Origin: Pelosinus sp. IPA-1
GTDB lineage: Bacteria; Bacillota; Negativicutes; DSM-13327
Length of the DNA stretch: 64,000 nucleotides
Direction of reading: 5' to 3'
Assembly: GCF_030269905.1 (NCBI RefSeq)
Contig: NZ_BSVC01000008.1
Span: 124,001-188,000 of the forward strand
The position numbers and the translations under genes are program-made. The first letter of the stretch is position 1, and every line of letters begins with the position of its first letter. This document shows, piece after piece, positions 55,957-64,000 of this stretch. A model generated the notes under the pieces. It saw only the letters and a program-made list of their open reading frames with translations, did no database searches and was not told where the DNA came from.

Positions 55957-57069
55957 ATGGCAAGTGTAGTGCTAAAGAATATTAATAAAGTATATTCTGG
56001 CGGGAATGCAGTGGTAAAAGATTGTAGTATAGAGATTCCTGATCAAGAATTTCTTGTTTTGGTTGGTCCTTCCGGCTGCGGAAAATCGACAACACTTAGG
56101 ATGATAGCTGGCTTAGAAGAAATTTCCTCAGGCGAAATATATATCGATGATCGGCTTGTAAATGACGTGCAACCTAAAGATCGTGATATTGCCATGGTGT
56201 TTCAGAACTATGCTTTGTATCCTCACATGACGGTATATGAAAATTTGGCTTTTGCTTTAAAAATAAGGAAGATGCCAAAAGATGAAATTGACGGTCGGGT
56301 ACGGGAGGCTGCCGCTATTTTAGGTATTGAAAGTATGCTAGACCGTAAACCTAAGGCTTTATCAGGTGGTCAACGCCAGCGCGTGGCACTAGGAAGAGCG
56401 ATTGTTCGCCAACCCAAAGTCTTTCTTATGGATGAACCCCTTTCCAATTTGGATGCAAAACTAAGGGTGCATATGCGGACAGAATTAATTAAACTGCATA
56501 AAAAAATGCAGACAACGTTTATTTATGTCACTCATGACCAAACCGAAGCCTTGACAATGGGGAGCCGGATTGTTGTGATGAAAGACGGTGTTGTACTTCA
56601 AGTTGGATCGCCGCAGAGTATTTATGATCAGCCGGTCAATATGTTTGTTGCCAGCTTTATTGGCAGTCCGCAAATGAATTTTATCAATGGACGGTTTGTA
56701 CTGGAAAATGATCAATTGTATGTTTATATTGGCAGTTACAAATTATCGATTCCTCACGGTATGAAAAAGAAAATCGACCCAGCTTATTTCAATAAAGAAG
56801 TGGTTATGGGCATACGTCCTGAGAATATCTATGATGAACTTGTTTTTTTGGAAAACTTTCCGGAGCATTGCGTAGAAACTAAAATTGATGTTGTAGAGCG
56901 AATGGGCTCGGAGTGCTATTGCTATATGCTGTTTAATGATCAACCAATTATCGGAAAATTCAATACCCAGATGACTGGCAATATCGGAGATAGTATGAAG
57001 ATAGGGTTTAATATGAATAAGGTACACTTTTTTGACCAAGAGACACAAAAAAGGATTATTGTGGAGTAG
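55957..57069 (+). CDS. Sugar ABC importer ATPase (MsmK/UgpC type)
   Basis: A 370-residue CUT1 ATPase with Walker A GPSGCGKST, signature LSGGQRQRV, Walker B VFLMDEPLSNLDAKL, and a C-terminal regulatory OB-type domain (VVMGIRPENIYDE). Such proteins often serve several importers. AAAGGAGGT precedes the ATG. Unusually the ATPase belongs to the operon itself; many related bacteria encode it elsewhere. Confidence 0.94.
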   Translation: MASVVLKNINKVYSGGNAVVKDCSIEIPDQEFLVLVGPSGCGKSTTLRMIAGLEEISSGEIYIDDRLVNDVQPKDRDIAMVFQNYALYPHMTVYENLAFALKIRKMPKDEIDGRVREAAAILGIESMLDRKPKALSGGQRQRVALGRAIVRQPKVFLMDEPLSNLDAKLRVHMRTELIKLHKKMQTTFIYVTHDQTEALTMGSRIVVMKDGVVLQVGSPQSIYDQPVNMFVASFIGSPQMNFINGRFVLENDQLYVYIGSYKLSIPHGMKKKIDPAYFNKEVVMGIRPENIYDELVFLENFPEHCVETKIDVVERMGSECYCYMLFNDQPIIGKFNTQMTGNIGDSMKIGFNMNKVHFFDQETQKRIIVE

Positions 57070-57099
57070 GGTCTTGTTACCCAGTTAGGAGTGAGTATT

Positions 57100-59037
57100 A
57101 TGACTGAAGAAAGACATAATCCAATTTCTTTGCAAAATATTAGATTAAATGATCGATTTTGGAGCAGAAGGGCTGAACGTATTGCCAAAGAAGTCATTCC
57201 GTATCAGTGGGATGCTTTAAATGACAACGTTCCAGGCGCTGAACCCAGTCATGCAATTGAGAATTTCCGAATTGCAGCAGGAGAAGTAACTGGTGAATTT
57301 CATGGCATGGTTTTTCAGGATAGCGATGTTGCAAAATGGATTGAAGCTGCCAGCTACAGCTTGCATACACATCCAAATCCCAAGTTGGAAGCGAAAATCG
57401 ATTCAGTAATTGAACTAATGGAAAGGGCGCAGCGTCAAGATGGGTATCTTAATACTTATTTTACGGTAGCGAAACCGGAAAAACGGTGGACCGATTTTTC
57501 TTTTGGTCATGAACTTTATTGTGCAGGTCATTTAATGGAAGCAGCTGTTGCGTACTATAACAGCACAGGGAAAAAGAAGTTTCTAACTATCATGTCCCGT
57601 TATGCGGATTATATCGATTCGGTGATAGGGGCACACGATGAGAAAATGAAGGTATATTGCGGGCATGAAGAGATTGAGCTGGCGTTGATGAGGTTGTTTC
57701 AGGCAACGGGAGAGGAACGTTATCTGCGGCTTAGTCAATATTTTATCGATGAGCGCGGTAAGCAGCCATGTTTTTTGAAAGATGAGCCAACTTTTGGTCA
57801 TCTATCTAAGACAAAATGGTTCGATCTAGACTATCATCAGGTCCATGCACCGGTACGCGCTCAAACAACCGCGGAAGGACACTCCGTTAGGGCAATGTAT
57901 CTGTATTCCGCTATGGCAGATCTGGCTAAAGAAACAAAAGATGAGTCGTTGTCAGCTGCTTTAGAAAAGCTCTGGGATAACACTACTAAGCGCCGAATGT
58001 ATATAACGGGCGGCTTGGGTTCCCAGGGGCATGGGGAACGATTTACCATTGATTTCGATTTGCCGAATGACAGGGTATATGCAGAGACCTGTGCTGCAAT
58101 AGGCTTGATATTTTGGGCACAGCGGATGTTGTTACTGAGTCCTGATCATCGTTATGCCGATGTGATGGAACGGGCACTTTACAACGGAGCATTGAGTGGT
58201 ATATCGATGGATGGGAAAAAATATTTTTATGTTAATCCTCTTGAAGTGATCCCGGAAGTAGCAGAAAATCGCCATGACCATGAGCACATTCAGGTCCAAA
58301 GGCAAGAATGGTTTGGCTGTGCTTGTTGTCCACCTAATATTGCTCGGTTAATTGCCTCCTTGGGGCAATATGTATATTCGCAAAGATCTTCAACTATTTA
58401 TACTCATTTATATATCGGCAGTGAAGGGGCATTCGAGATTAATGGGCAACCTGTTGTACTACAGCAGCAGACCAATTATCCATGGAGTGGTGAAGTTACT
58501 ATTTCATTAAAGATAGAAGAAAGCCAGAACATTACGATTGCTTTGCGGATTCCAGGATGGTGCAAAAAGCAGCGGATTATTGTTAATGGTCAAATAGTTG
58601 ATAATGTAGTGATTGATAAAGGATATGCTATGATTACTAGGAAGTGGATGAATGGTGACCAAATTAATTTGAATTTTGATATGCCCATCGAATTGACATA
58701 TGCTCATCCAAAAGTTAGAGAAATCGCTGGTAAAGTGGCAATAGAGCGCGGTCCACTTGTTTATTGCCTAGAAGAGACTGATAATGGCAGCGATTTGTGG
58801 AGTATTATGCTACCGTCTGAGTCTAAGCTAGAGTCAGAATTTCAGGAAGGTTTATTTGGAGGAGTAGTTATAATTAAAGGGGATGCTAGACGGTCTGACA
58901 ATGAAGGATGGGGAGATAAACTGTATAGTTCAGAAAAATGCCAAACCAGGACAGTAAATATTCAGGCGGTTCCTTACTATTTATGGGGAAATCGGCAACC
59001 GAGCGGCGAGATGACGGTTTGGATTAGAAATATATAG
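57100..59037 (+). CDS. GH127 (DUF1680) beta-L-arabinofuranosidase-type enzyme
   Basis: A 645-residue GH127 protein. NDRFWSRRAERIAKEVIPYQW opens it, GEFHGMVFQDSDVAKWIEA follows, and the metal-thiolate catalytic motif is FGCACCPPNIARLI near residue 410, where HypBA1 uses Cys417/Cys418 with zinc. The family hydrolyses beta-L-arabinofuranosyl linkages. No signal peptide, so it acts on imported sugars, in line with the ABC genes ahead. Start ATG 57100 after AGGAG; GTG 57091 is part of that site. Confidence 0.9.
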   Translation: MTEERHNPISLQNIRLNDRFWSRRAERIAKEVIPYQWDALNDNVPGAEPSHAIENFRIAAGEVTGEFHGMVFQDSDVAKWIEAASYSLHTHPNPKLEAKIDSVIELMERAQRQDGYLNTYFTVAKPEKRWTDFSFGHELYCAGHLMEAAVAYYNSTGKKKFLTIMSRYADYIDSVIGAHDEKMKVYCGHEEIELALMRLFQATGEERYLRLSQYFIDERGKQPCFLKDEPTFGHLSKTKWFDLDYHQVHAPVRAQTTAEGHSVRAMYLYSAMADLAKETKDESLSAALEKLWDNTTKRRMYITGGLGSQGHGERFTIDFDLPNDRVYAETCAAIGLIFWAQRMLLLSPDHRYADVMERALYNGALSGISMDGKKYFYVNPLEVIPEVAENRHDHEHIQVQRQEWFGCACCPPNIARLIASLGQYVYSQRSSTIYTHLYIGSEGAFEINGQPVVLQQQTNYPWSGEVTISLKIEESQNITIALRIPGWCKKQRIIVNGQIVDNVVIDKGYAMITRKWMNGDQINLNFDMPIELTYAHPKVREIAGKVAIERGPLVYCLEETDNGSDLWSIMLPSESKLESEFQEGLFGGVVIIKGDARRSDNEGWGDKLYSSEKCQTRTVNIQAVPYYLWGNRQPSGEMTVWIRNI

Positions 59038-59093
59038 TATTAGATAGAACGACAAGTATTCTGGCAGTAATATCCAAAAATGCCTCCTCCAAC

Positions 59094-59137
59094 TGCCTCC
59101 TGTATAGAGAGTATGCTATATGGGAGGCGGTATTTAA
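59094..59137 (+). terminator. Hairpin after the sugar operon
   Basis: GCCTCC (59095) plus TATAG pairs with CTATA plus GGAGGC (59128), followed by GGTATTTAATT. It is the probable operon end, 60 bases after the GH127 stop. Confidence 0.55.
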
Positions 59138-59300
59138 TTAAAAAATATGATATATCGTAGCACGGCGAAGTAGATCTGCGGCTGTAGTAAGATTGGGATT
59201 TCTGAGGCGAGAATACTACTCCTTACGGTTTGATCACCAAATTATTAAGTATATTAGACAAGCAGGGAGAGTGCGGGTTATAGTATTATGTAAATTTGTT
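59138..59300. other. Non-coding stretch, nothing recognised
   Basis: No gene, terminator or known element between the operon end and the promoter of the small basic protein. Confidence 0.3.
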
Positions 59301-59329
59301 ATGACAATATGATTGTAAAATGATATAAT
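59301..59329 (+). promoter_or_regulatory. Promoter of the small basic protein
   Basis: ATGACA at 59301-59306 and TATAAT at 59324-59329 with a 17-base spacer, about 70 bases before the start codon. Confidence 0.65.
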
Positions 59330-59397
59330 AGAATCATATTCCTATGTTGATTGCAACTTTTCTATGAGTAATTCGTTTCGACAAGGAGGTACATACT

Positions 59398-59571
59398 ATG
59401 AATATATCTTGGGGGATTTACGTTCGTTTCGGTAGAACTTGTTTAACAAAAACTTGTGGAAGTCTCCGTCAAGCTAGGCAAAGATATGACCGCCTAACTA
59501 TGCGCAGAAAGCGGCCCAATACCTGGTTTGCCCTAGTACCAATTCACGGTGAATATGTAAGGGAGAGCTAA
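59398..59571 (+). CDS. Small basic protein, 57 residues
   Basis: ATG 59398 is six bases after AAGGAGGT, an ideal ribosome site, and the gene has its own promoter and terminator. The product starts MNISWGIYVRFGRTCLTK; it has many Arg and Lys (RQARQRYDRLTMRRKRP) and two cysteines. No signal or span. A nucleic-acid-binding role would fit the charge but nothing proves it. No family recognised. Confidence 0.7.
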   Translation: MNISWGIYVRFGRTCLTKTCGSLRQARQRYDRLTMRRKRPNTWFALVPIHGEYVRES

Positions 59572-59602
59572 GGTGAATTAGTTTAAGTTATTCTTGATAA
59601 AT

Positions 59603-59650
59603 AAAAGGAAAAGAAAGTATTGAATTACCAGTACTTTCTTTTCCTTTTTT
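59603..59650 (+). terminator. Terminator
   Basis: AAAAGGAAAAGAAAGTA pairs with TACTTTCTTTTCCTTTT around TTGAATTACCAG, ending in Ts. Confidence 0.8.
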
Positions 59651-59731
59651 CTATACGTAATTGAATGGTAAATAGATAATAAGATTTTTGCGCATAATAA
59701 AAAGATCAAATTTTTAGAAAGAGGTCTTATT

Positions 59732-61576
59732 ATGATAAAAAAAATTCGGCGAATGCTTTTTGGGCGGCCTTTACATAACAAAGAGTTAACTCACCAAAAA
59801 CTGCCAAGATGGAAAGCACTTTCTATATTCTCCTCAGATGCGTTGTCTTCTGTAGGGTATGGGCCTGAACAGATTGCGTTAACCTTCGCACTTTCTGGTT
59901 TGCTAGTTTATGGCTATTTTTCTTATGTTCTAATTGCAGTACTAATACTCCTTACGGTGGTCACCATTTCATACGCTCAGGTTGCAAGAGCAAATCCGGG
60001 AGGTGGAGGGTCTTATTCCGTTGCACTTCACAATTTGGGCGAATACCCGGCTTTGATTGCAGCGGCGTCTTTATTTGCAGATTATGTTCTGACAGTAGCT
60101 GTAAGTGTCTCTTCTGGAACTGCAGCCTTAATCTCCGCTTTTCCAAGTCTTATTGAATACGAGATATTGATAAATCTTCTAGTACTATTTGGCATATTGA
60201 TGCTTATCAATCTGCGAGGTGTCCAGGAGTCAGCTAATGTATTTGTTATTCCTACCTATCTATTTATTGTTGGAATTTTGGCGTTAATTATTTTCGGGCT
60301 ATATCAAGCATTTACTAGTTCAGCGACCTTATTACCTGCGGCGTCAGCGGTGCGGGCACCACTGGATTGGACTGTTTTGTTCCTGGTTTTACGTGCCTTT
60401 GCTAATGGTTGCAGTTCTATGACCGGGATTGAAGCGATATCGAATGGAGTACCGACATTTAGAGAACCGGAGGTACACAACGCCATAACTACTACGTACT
60501 GGATGTCAGGTATTCTCGGGGTGATGACTGCTGGTATATCTTTTTTAATTTTGCATCAGCACCTACTACCTATAGAAAATGTAACTATGCTATCTCAGTT
60601 AACGGAAAATATTTTTGCTCGGAATTGGTTTTATTACTATATACAAATAAGTACAATGCTTATACTCTATCTTGCGGCTAATACATCGTATAATGGATTG
60701 CCCCCTCTTCTTTCTTTGATGGCAGGGGATGGGTACATGCCACGATATCTTGGTAATCGGGGAGAACGTCTTAGTTTTTCCAATGGTATCATCCTACTAA
60801 GTGGGATGGCTGGAGTACTAATATACGTTTTTCGTGGAAATGTGGAGCATCTTATCTCCCTATATGCCGTAGGCGTGTTTCTTTCTTTTACCATTGCGCA
60901 AATGGGGTTAGTCGTTCATTGGTACCGAAAAAGAGGTCATCAATGGGCAACGCGCGTAGCGATTAATGCTTTCGGGGCAAGTATAACGGGACTGGTTGTT
61001 CTTATTATTGCTATTAGTAAATTTTCTGATGGGGCGTGGATTGTATTAATTTTTATACCGACTATGATTTATATTTTTAAACTTATACGCATTCATTATA
61101 ATGACGTAAGTGAACAACTTCGCCTTCCCAAGGAAGAGCTTACCGCGAATTTTGGTGAGCCTAGACTTGGAAAAAATATTGTAGTCATTCCTGTCGCCAC
61201 CCCTACGCGTATTGTTGTGGAAACCTTGCATTATGCGCAGATGATTAGTAAAGACGTTATTGCAGTACATGTAGCACTTAATGAGGAGTCTGGACAAAAG
61301 GTGGAGGAGCAGTGGAAGCAATGGCAGCCCGATATCCCTTTAACAATGATCTATTCCCCCTATAGGCTGACGACTACTCCGCTGATTCGCTTTATTGAAA
61401 GCCTACGTAAAGAGACCAATAGGGAAGACATTATCTCAGTGCTCATTTCTGAATTTCAAACCAAAAAGTGGTGGCATCGCATTCTCCATAATCAGACGGG
61501 ATTCATCCTACGAACGCGTTTGATTCTACAAGAAAAGGTTGTAGTATCGACGATACCATATCATTTAACCAAATAG
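59732..61576 (+). CDS. kimA: KimA-like potassium transporter
   Basis: A 614-residue APC-superfamily protein matching KimA (YdaO, 607 residues in B. subtilis), a high-affinity proton-coupled K+ importer. WKALSIFSSDALSSVGYGPEQ at the N-terminus, ARANPGGGGSYSVA in the transport core and a cytoplasmic USP-like domain from ~445 on (IVVIPVATPTRIVVETLHYA) all agree. AGAGG precedes the ATG. In B. subtilis a c-di-AMP riboswitch stands ahead of the gene; I do not see one here, so control may differ. Confidence 0.88.
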   Translation: MIKKIRRMLFGRPLHNKELTHQKLPRWKALSIFSSDALSSVGYGPEQIALTFALSGLLVYGYFSYVLIAVLILLTVVTISYAQVARANPGGGGSYSVALHNLGEYPALIAAASLFADYVLTVAVSVSSGTAALISAFPSLIEYEILINLLVLFGILMLINLRGVQESANVFVIPTYLFIVGILALIIFGLYQAFTSSATLLPAASAVRAPLDWTVLFLVLRAFANGCSSMTGIEAISNGVPTFREPEVHNAITTTYWMSGILGVMTAGISFLILHQHLLPIENVTMLSQLTENIFARNWFYYYIQISTMLILYLAANTSYNGLPPLLSLMAGDGYMPRYLGNRGERLSFSNGIILLSGMAGVLIYVFRGNVEHLISLYAVGVFLSFTIAQMGLVVHWYRKRGHQWATRVAINAFGASITGLVVLIIAISKFSDGAWIVLIFIPTMIYIFKLIRIHYNDVSEQLRLPKEELTANFGEPRLGKNIVVIPVATPTRIVVETLHYAQMISKDVIAVHVALNEESGQKVEEQWKQWQPDIPLTMIYSPYRLTTTPLIRFIESLRKETNREDIISVLISEFQTKKWWHRILHNQTGFILRTRLILQEKVVVSTIPYHLTK

Positions 61577-61650
61577 CTAGTAAAGGTCTATAAACTTAAA
61601 ATTAAAAAAATCTGTGTGATTTAATTTTGTGAGAAGAAGAGTTAGTCAGA

Positions 61651-61687
61651 AAGTCTGAACCATTTAAGGGGTTCAGACTTTTTTTTG
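61651..61687 (+). terminator. Terminator after kimA
   Basis: AAGTCTGAAC pairs with GTTCAGACTT around CATTTAAGGG, followed by six Ts. Confidence 0.85.
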
Positions 61688-61805
61688 AATGGAGAGGTTG
61701 CCACATTAATGTGGTAACAAAAATGGCGCACGGTAATTCGAGACTATGGTACTATTTAGTCAGAAAAGAGCTAACTATGTAAATTGGAAATTAGGAGGTG
61801 AAAGC

Positions 61806-62258
61806 ATGGATAACATCATAAATGTGAATGTTATTGATCTACATTTGAAACGTTCTAACAAAGATGCAGTAATGGAGTACATGGCGGATTTAATAAACCA
61901 GGATGGGCGTTTGACTGATAAAGAGGAATATATTAAATCTGTTAAAGAGAGAGAGGCGACTTTTACCACAGGAATAGGATTTGGTGTAGCTATTCCTCAT
62001 GGTAAGAGTGATGCTGTAAAAGTCCCTACTGTGGCATTCGGGAAATGTAGAGGAGGGATGGACTGGCAGGCGGTAGATGATAAGCCAGTGTATATGGTAT
62101 TTTTAATTGCTGTTCCTAAACAGGCAGACTCTAATCAGCATTTGAAAATATTAGCAGCCTTGTCTAGAAAATTGATGCATGATGAATTTAGAAAAGAAAT
62201 ATTGGAGACGGAAGATAAGGGAAAAGTATGCAGTATATTAGAAACTATCCTATCTTAG
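61806..62258 (+). CDS. PTS fructose-family EIIA component (second locus)
   Basis: A 150-residue EIIA with phospho-His65 in VAIPHGKSDA. The ATG at 61806 follows AGGAGGTG; a longer frame from 61746 lacks a ribosome site. The sequence shares layout with the EIIA at 856 but is clearly different, so the two loci are old duplicates or separate acquisitions. Order here is A-C-B. Confidence 0.94.
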   Translation: MDNIINVNVIDLHLKRSNKDAVMEYMADLINQDGRLTDKEEYIKSVKEREATFTTGIGFGVAIPHGKSDAVKVPTVAFGKCRGGMDWQAVDDKPVYMVFLIAVPKQADSNQHLKILAALSRKLMHDEFRKEILETEDKGKVCSILETILS

Positions 62259-62351
62259 GCCAGTGGCTTACACTGTAAATAGTAATTCACTTATTTACCA
62301 ATCAATAGAAAAGCAAAACAGGATCTACAAAAATTAAGGAGGCGGCAAATA

Positions 62352-63416
62352 ATGACACAAGCATTGCTTCGTGCAAAACAACATCTTTTAACGGGCACCA
62401 GTCATATGATCCCTTTCATCGTTGCGGGTGGTGTTCTTCTCTCTTTGGCTGTTATGCTATCTGGTAAGGGTGCGGTGCCGGATTCTGGTATACTAAAAGA
62501 CATATCAAATATGGGGATTGCTGGACTTACTTTATTTATTCCTGTCTTAGGCGGATATATTGCCTATTCCATTGCAGATCGCCCAGGATTAGCTCCAGGT
62601 ATGATTGGTGCTTTTATCGCCAATCAATATAAAGCAGGTTTCTTAGGGGCAATTATTGTAGGATTTATAGCAGGTTATACTGTAAAAGCATTAAAACAAA
62701 TAAAATTACCTAAAAATTTAAGCTCCGTATCTACTATCTTTATTTTTCCAATCGTTGGTACCTTTGTTACTGGCGGTCTTGTAATGTGGGTAATTGGACA
62801 ACCAATTGCTAACGCAATGGCAGGTTTAAATAGTTGGCTGACTTCCATGCAAGGTGCCTCGCAGATGACTCTCGGTGCGATTTTAGGCGGTATGACAGCC
62901 TTCGATATGGGAGGTCCTATCAATAAGGTAGCTACTCTTTTCGCGCAAACTCTTGTTTTCGATCACCCTTACTTAATGGGGGGAGTTGGCGTTGCAATTT
63001 GTACTCCTCCTTTAGGAATGGCGTTAGCCACTTTAATATCTCGCAAATTATATACGCCAGAAGAAAGAGAATCAGGAAAAGCTGCCTTAATAATGGGACT
63101 TATCGGCATTTCTGAAGGGGCAATCCCTTTTGCTGCAGCTGATCCAATCCGAGTCATTCCAGCTATTGTTGCAGGAGGGATTGTCGGAAATGTTGTTGCT
63201 TTCTCCATGGGTGTTTTAAATCATGCTCCATGGGGTGGATGGATTGTTCTTCCTGTTGTAGAAGGGAAAATGGGATATATGCTTGCGACTGTATTGGGAG
63301 CATTAACAACTGCATTAACTGTTAATTTTTTAAAAAGTAGAAATAAAGATGAGGTTTCTGAAAAGGAACAAGCAGTAAAAGAAAACGAGGATATAAATGT
63401 AGATATTGAATTCTAA
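62352..63416 (+). CDS. PTS fructose-family EIIC permease (second locus)
   Basis: A 354-residue multi-span permease like the one at 1664: AYSIADRPGLAPGMIGAF, GMTAFDMGGPINKVATLFA and ISEGAIPFAAADPIRVIP are the same family signatures. AAGGAGGCG precedes the ATG. It has a charged C-terminal tail (EKEQAVKENEDINVDIEF). Confidence 0.95.
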   Translation: MTQALLRAKQHLLTGTSHMIPFIVAGGVLLSLAVMLSGKGAVPDSGILKDISNMGIAGLTLFIPVLGGYIAYSIADRPGLAPGMIGAFIANQYKAGFLGAIIVGFIAGYTVKALKQIKLPKNLSSVSTIFIFPIVGTFVTGGLVMWVIGQPIANAMAGLNSWLTSMQGASQMTLGAILGGMTAFDMGGPINKVATLFAQTLVFDHPYLMGGVGVAICTPPLGMALATLISRKLYTPEERESGKAALIMGLIGISEGAIPFAAADPIRVIPAIVAGGIVGNVVAFSMGVLNHAPWGGWIVLPVVEGKMGYMLATVLGALTTALTVNFLKSRNKDEVSEKEQAVKENEDINVDIEF

Positions 63417-63455
63417 TAGGCTATGATGCAAAAAATATTAGGAGAGAAAAAGATT

Positions 63456-63776
63456 ATGAAATTTGTAGCAGTTACATCTTGCCCTTCAGGAGTAGCTCAT
63501 ACTTATATGGCGGCAGAAGCTTTTGAAAAGGAAGCTGAAGCAAGAGGTATTAAAATTAAAGTAGAAACGCAAGGTTCGATCGGTGTGGAAAACCAGATCC
63601 AAGCGGAAGATTTAGTTGGTGTGGACTTTGTTATATTAACGAAGGACGTAGCAATTAAAGGGCGTGAAAGATTTAGTGGAATCCCAACTGCGAATGTTAA
63701 TATTGGGGATGCCATTAGAAATACAAGCACATTATTTGATAAGATTACGGAAGCGTTAGCCAAAAAGAAACAATAA
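63456..63776 (+). CDS. PTS fructose-family EIIB component (second locus)
   Basis: A 106-residue EIIB with phospho-Cys9 in AVTSCPSGVAHTYMAAEA and the second motif KVETQGSIGVENQI. I start at ATG 63456 (TAGGAGAG upstream); the track from 63423 adds a short head without a ribosome site. It ends the A-C-B operon; a terminator follows. Confidence 0.95.
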   Translation: MKFVAVTSCPSGVAHTYMAAEAFEKEAEARGIKIKVETQGSIGVENQIQAEDLVGVDFVILTKDVAIKGRERFSGIPTANVNIGDAIRNTSTLFDKITEALAKKKQ

Positions 63777-63853
63777 CTTGCTTCTACTACGTAAGTGTAA
63801 TAAACTTTCATAGTAGAAGGTAAAAAGCCAGAGAATAGACTTGTATATAAAGT

Positions 63854-63883
63854 AAAGAGACGGAACATACCGGCTCTTTTCTC
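63854..63883 (+). terminator. Hairpin between EIIB and the next regulator
   Basis: AAAGAG-CGG pairs with CCG-CTCTTT around AACATA, then TCTCTATAT. It could terminate the PTS transcript or act as an antitermination target for the regulator that follows. Confidence 0.6.
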
Positions 63884-63901
63884 TATATAAGGAGGAAAGG
63901 T

Positions 63902-64000
63902 ATGGAACGTGTAATACAAATTGCCATGCTTTTATTAGAAAGTGAAAAACCTATTGTTGTTGACGAAATAGCTTCCAAACTTAAAGTATCCAATAAAACA
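63902..64000 (+). CDS. Start of a PTS-type transcriptional regulator, 3'-truncated
   Basis: Thirty-three codons from ATG 63902 behind AAGGAGGAAAGG. The sequence VIQIAMLLLESEKPIVVDEIASKL begins a helix-turn-helix of the type at the N-terminus of BglG/MtlR/LicR-family regulators. Its location after a split PTS parallels the regulator at the left edge of the window. The rest is outside the window. Confidence 0.7.
   Translation, partial: MERVIQIAMLLLESEKPIVVDEIASKLKVSNKT

Noticed and set aside
59038-59093. Small ORFs after GH127
   Set aside because: Only short frames without ribosome sites are present.
1-64000. CRISPR array, tRNA or rRNA genes
   Set aside because: No regularly spaced repeats, no tRNA T-loop with paired arms and no rRNA sequence were seen.

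Overview
The window reads as an AT-rich chromosome segment of an anaerobic, sporulating-lineage Bacillota. The mix of fructose-family PTS loci, a glycyl-radical arylacetate decarboxylase, UbiD-type decarboxylase genes, sigma-54 amino-acid catabolism, c-di-GMP signalling and a membrane-fusion-protein exporter would fit Negativicutes such as the Pelosinus/Sporomusa group. That placement is inference from gene content; there is no rRNA in the window. No tRNA, rRNA, CRISPR array or intact insertion sequence was seen.

Layout. 1-4500: end of a PRD/EIIB-type PTS regulator followed by separate EIIA, EIIB and EIIC genes and two tandem class II aldolases. 4826-5761: manA. 5940-6900: a decayed zone holding a small ORF, a possible LysE scrap, a complete fluoride riboswitch with no fluoride gene behind it, and the 3' end of an IS6-type transposase abutting a lysR gene. 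6896-10671: lysR divergent from a non-oxidative aryl-acid decarboxylase cluster (UbiD, VdcD-like zinc ribbon, UbiX, LpdD-like). 10834-16666: a leader with an attenuator-like terminator, then a five-gene nickel/peptide-type ABC importer and an HMA metal-binding protein. 17005-17300: a promoter, a strongly structured RNA and a terminator. 17392-23440: small unknown proteins, an M3 oligopeptidase, a broken DUF2809 gene and an exported trypsin-like protease.

23631-27781 (minus strand): TetR, a lipoprotein membrane-fusion protein and two ABC-2 permeases, with no ATPase. 28248-29576: a 2-hydroxycarboxylate transporter. 29842-33754: hpdB-hpdC-hpdA, 4-hydroxyphenylacetate decarboxylase (p-cresol forming) with all known active-site residues at their expected positions. 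33993-36260: a c-di-GMP-I riboswitch and terminator in front of a chemoreceptor. 36540-41209: an ACT-PAS-AAA+ sigma-54 activator divergent from alanine dehydrogenase and an amino-acid permease; between them lie three tandem palindromes and a textbook -24/-12 promoter. 41311-45387: a CheY-like regulator and a receiver-GGDEF-EAL protein divergent from a CHASE histidine kinase.

46140-59037: a glycan-use locus. It has an AraC regulator, a GH31 glycosidase, a YesM/YesN-type two-component system, a complete sugar ABC importer (binding protein, two permeases, MsmK/UgpC-type ATPase) and a GH127 beta-L-arabinofuranosidase-type enzyme. 59398-61576: a 57-residue basic protein and a KimA-like potassium transporter. 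61806-64000: a second split fructose-family PTS (order A-C-B) followed by the start of another PTS regulator.

Common themes are carbohydrate uptake, anaerobic decarboxylation of aromatic acids and RNA- or second-messenger-controlled genes. Several start codons were moved from the longest open frame to the one with a proper ribosome-binding site; these choices are explained per entry.
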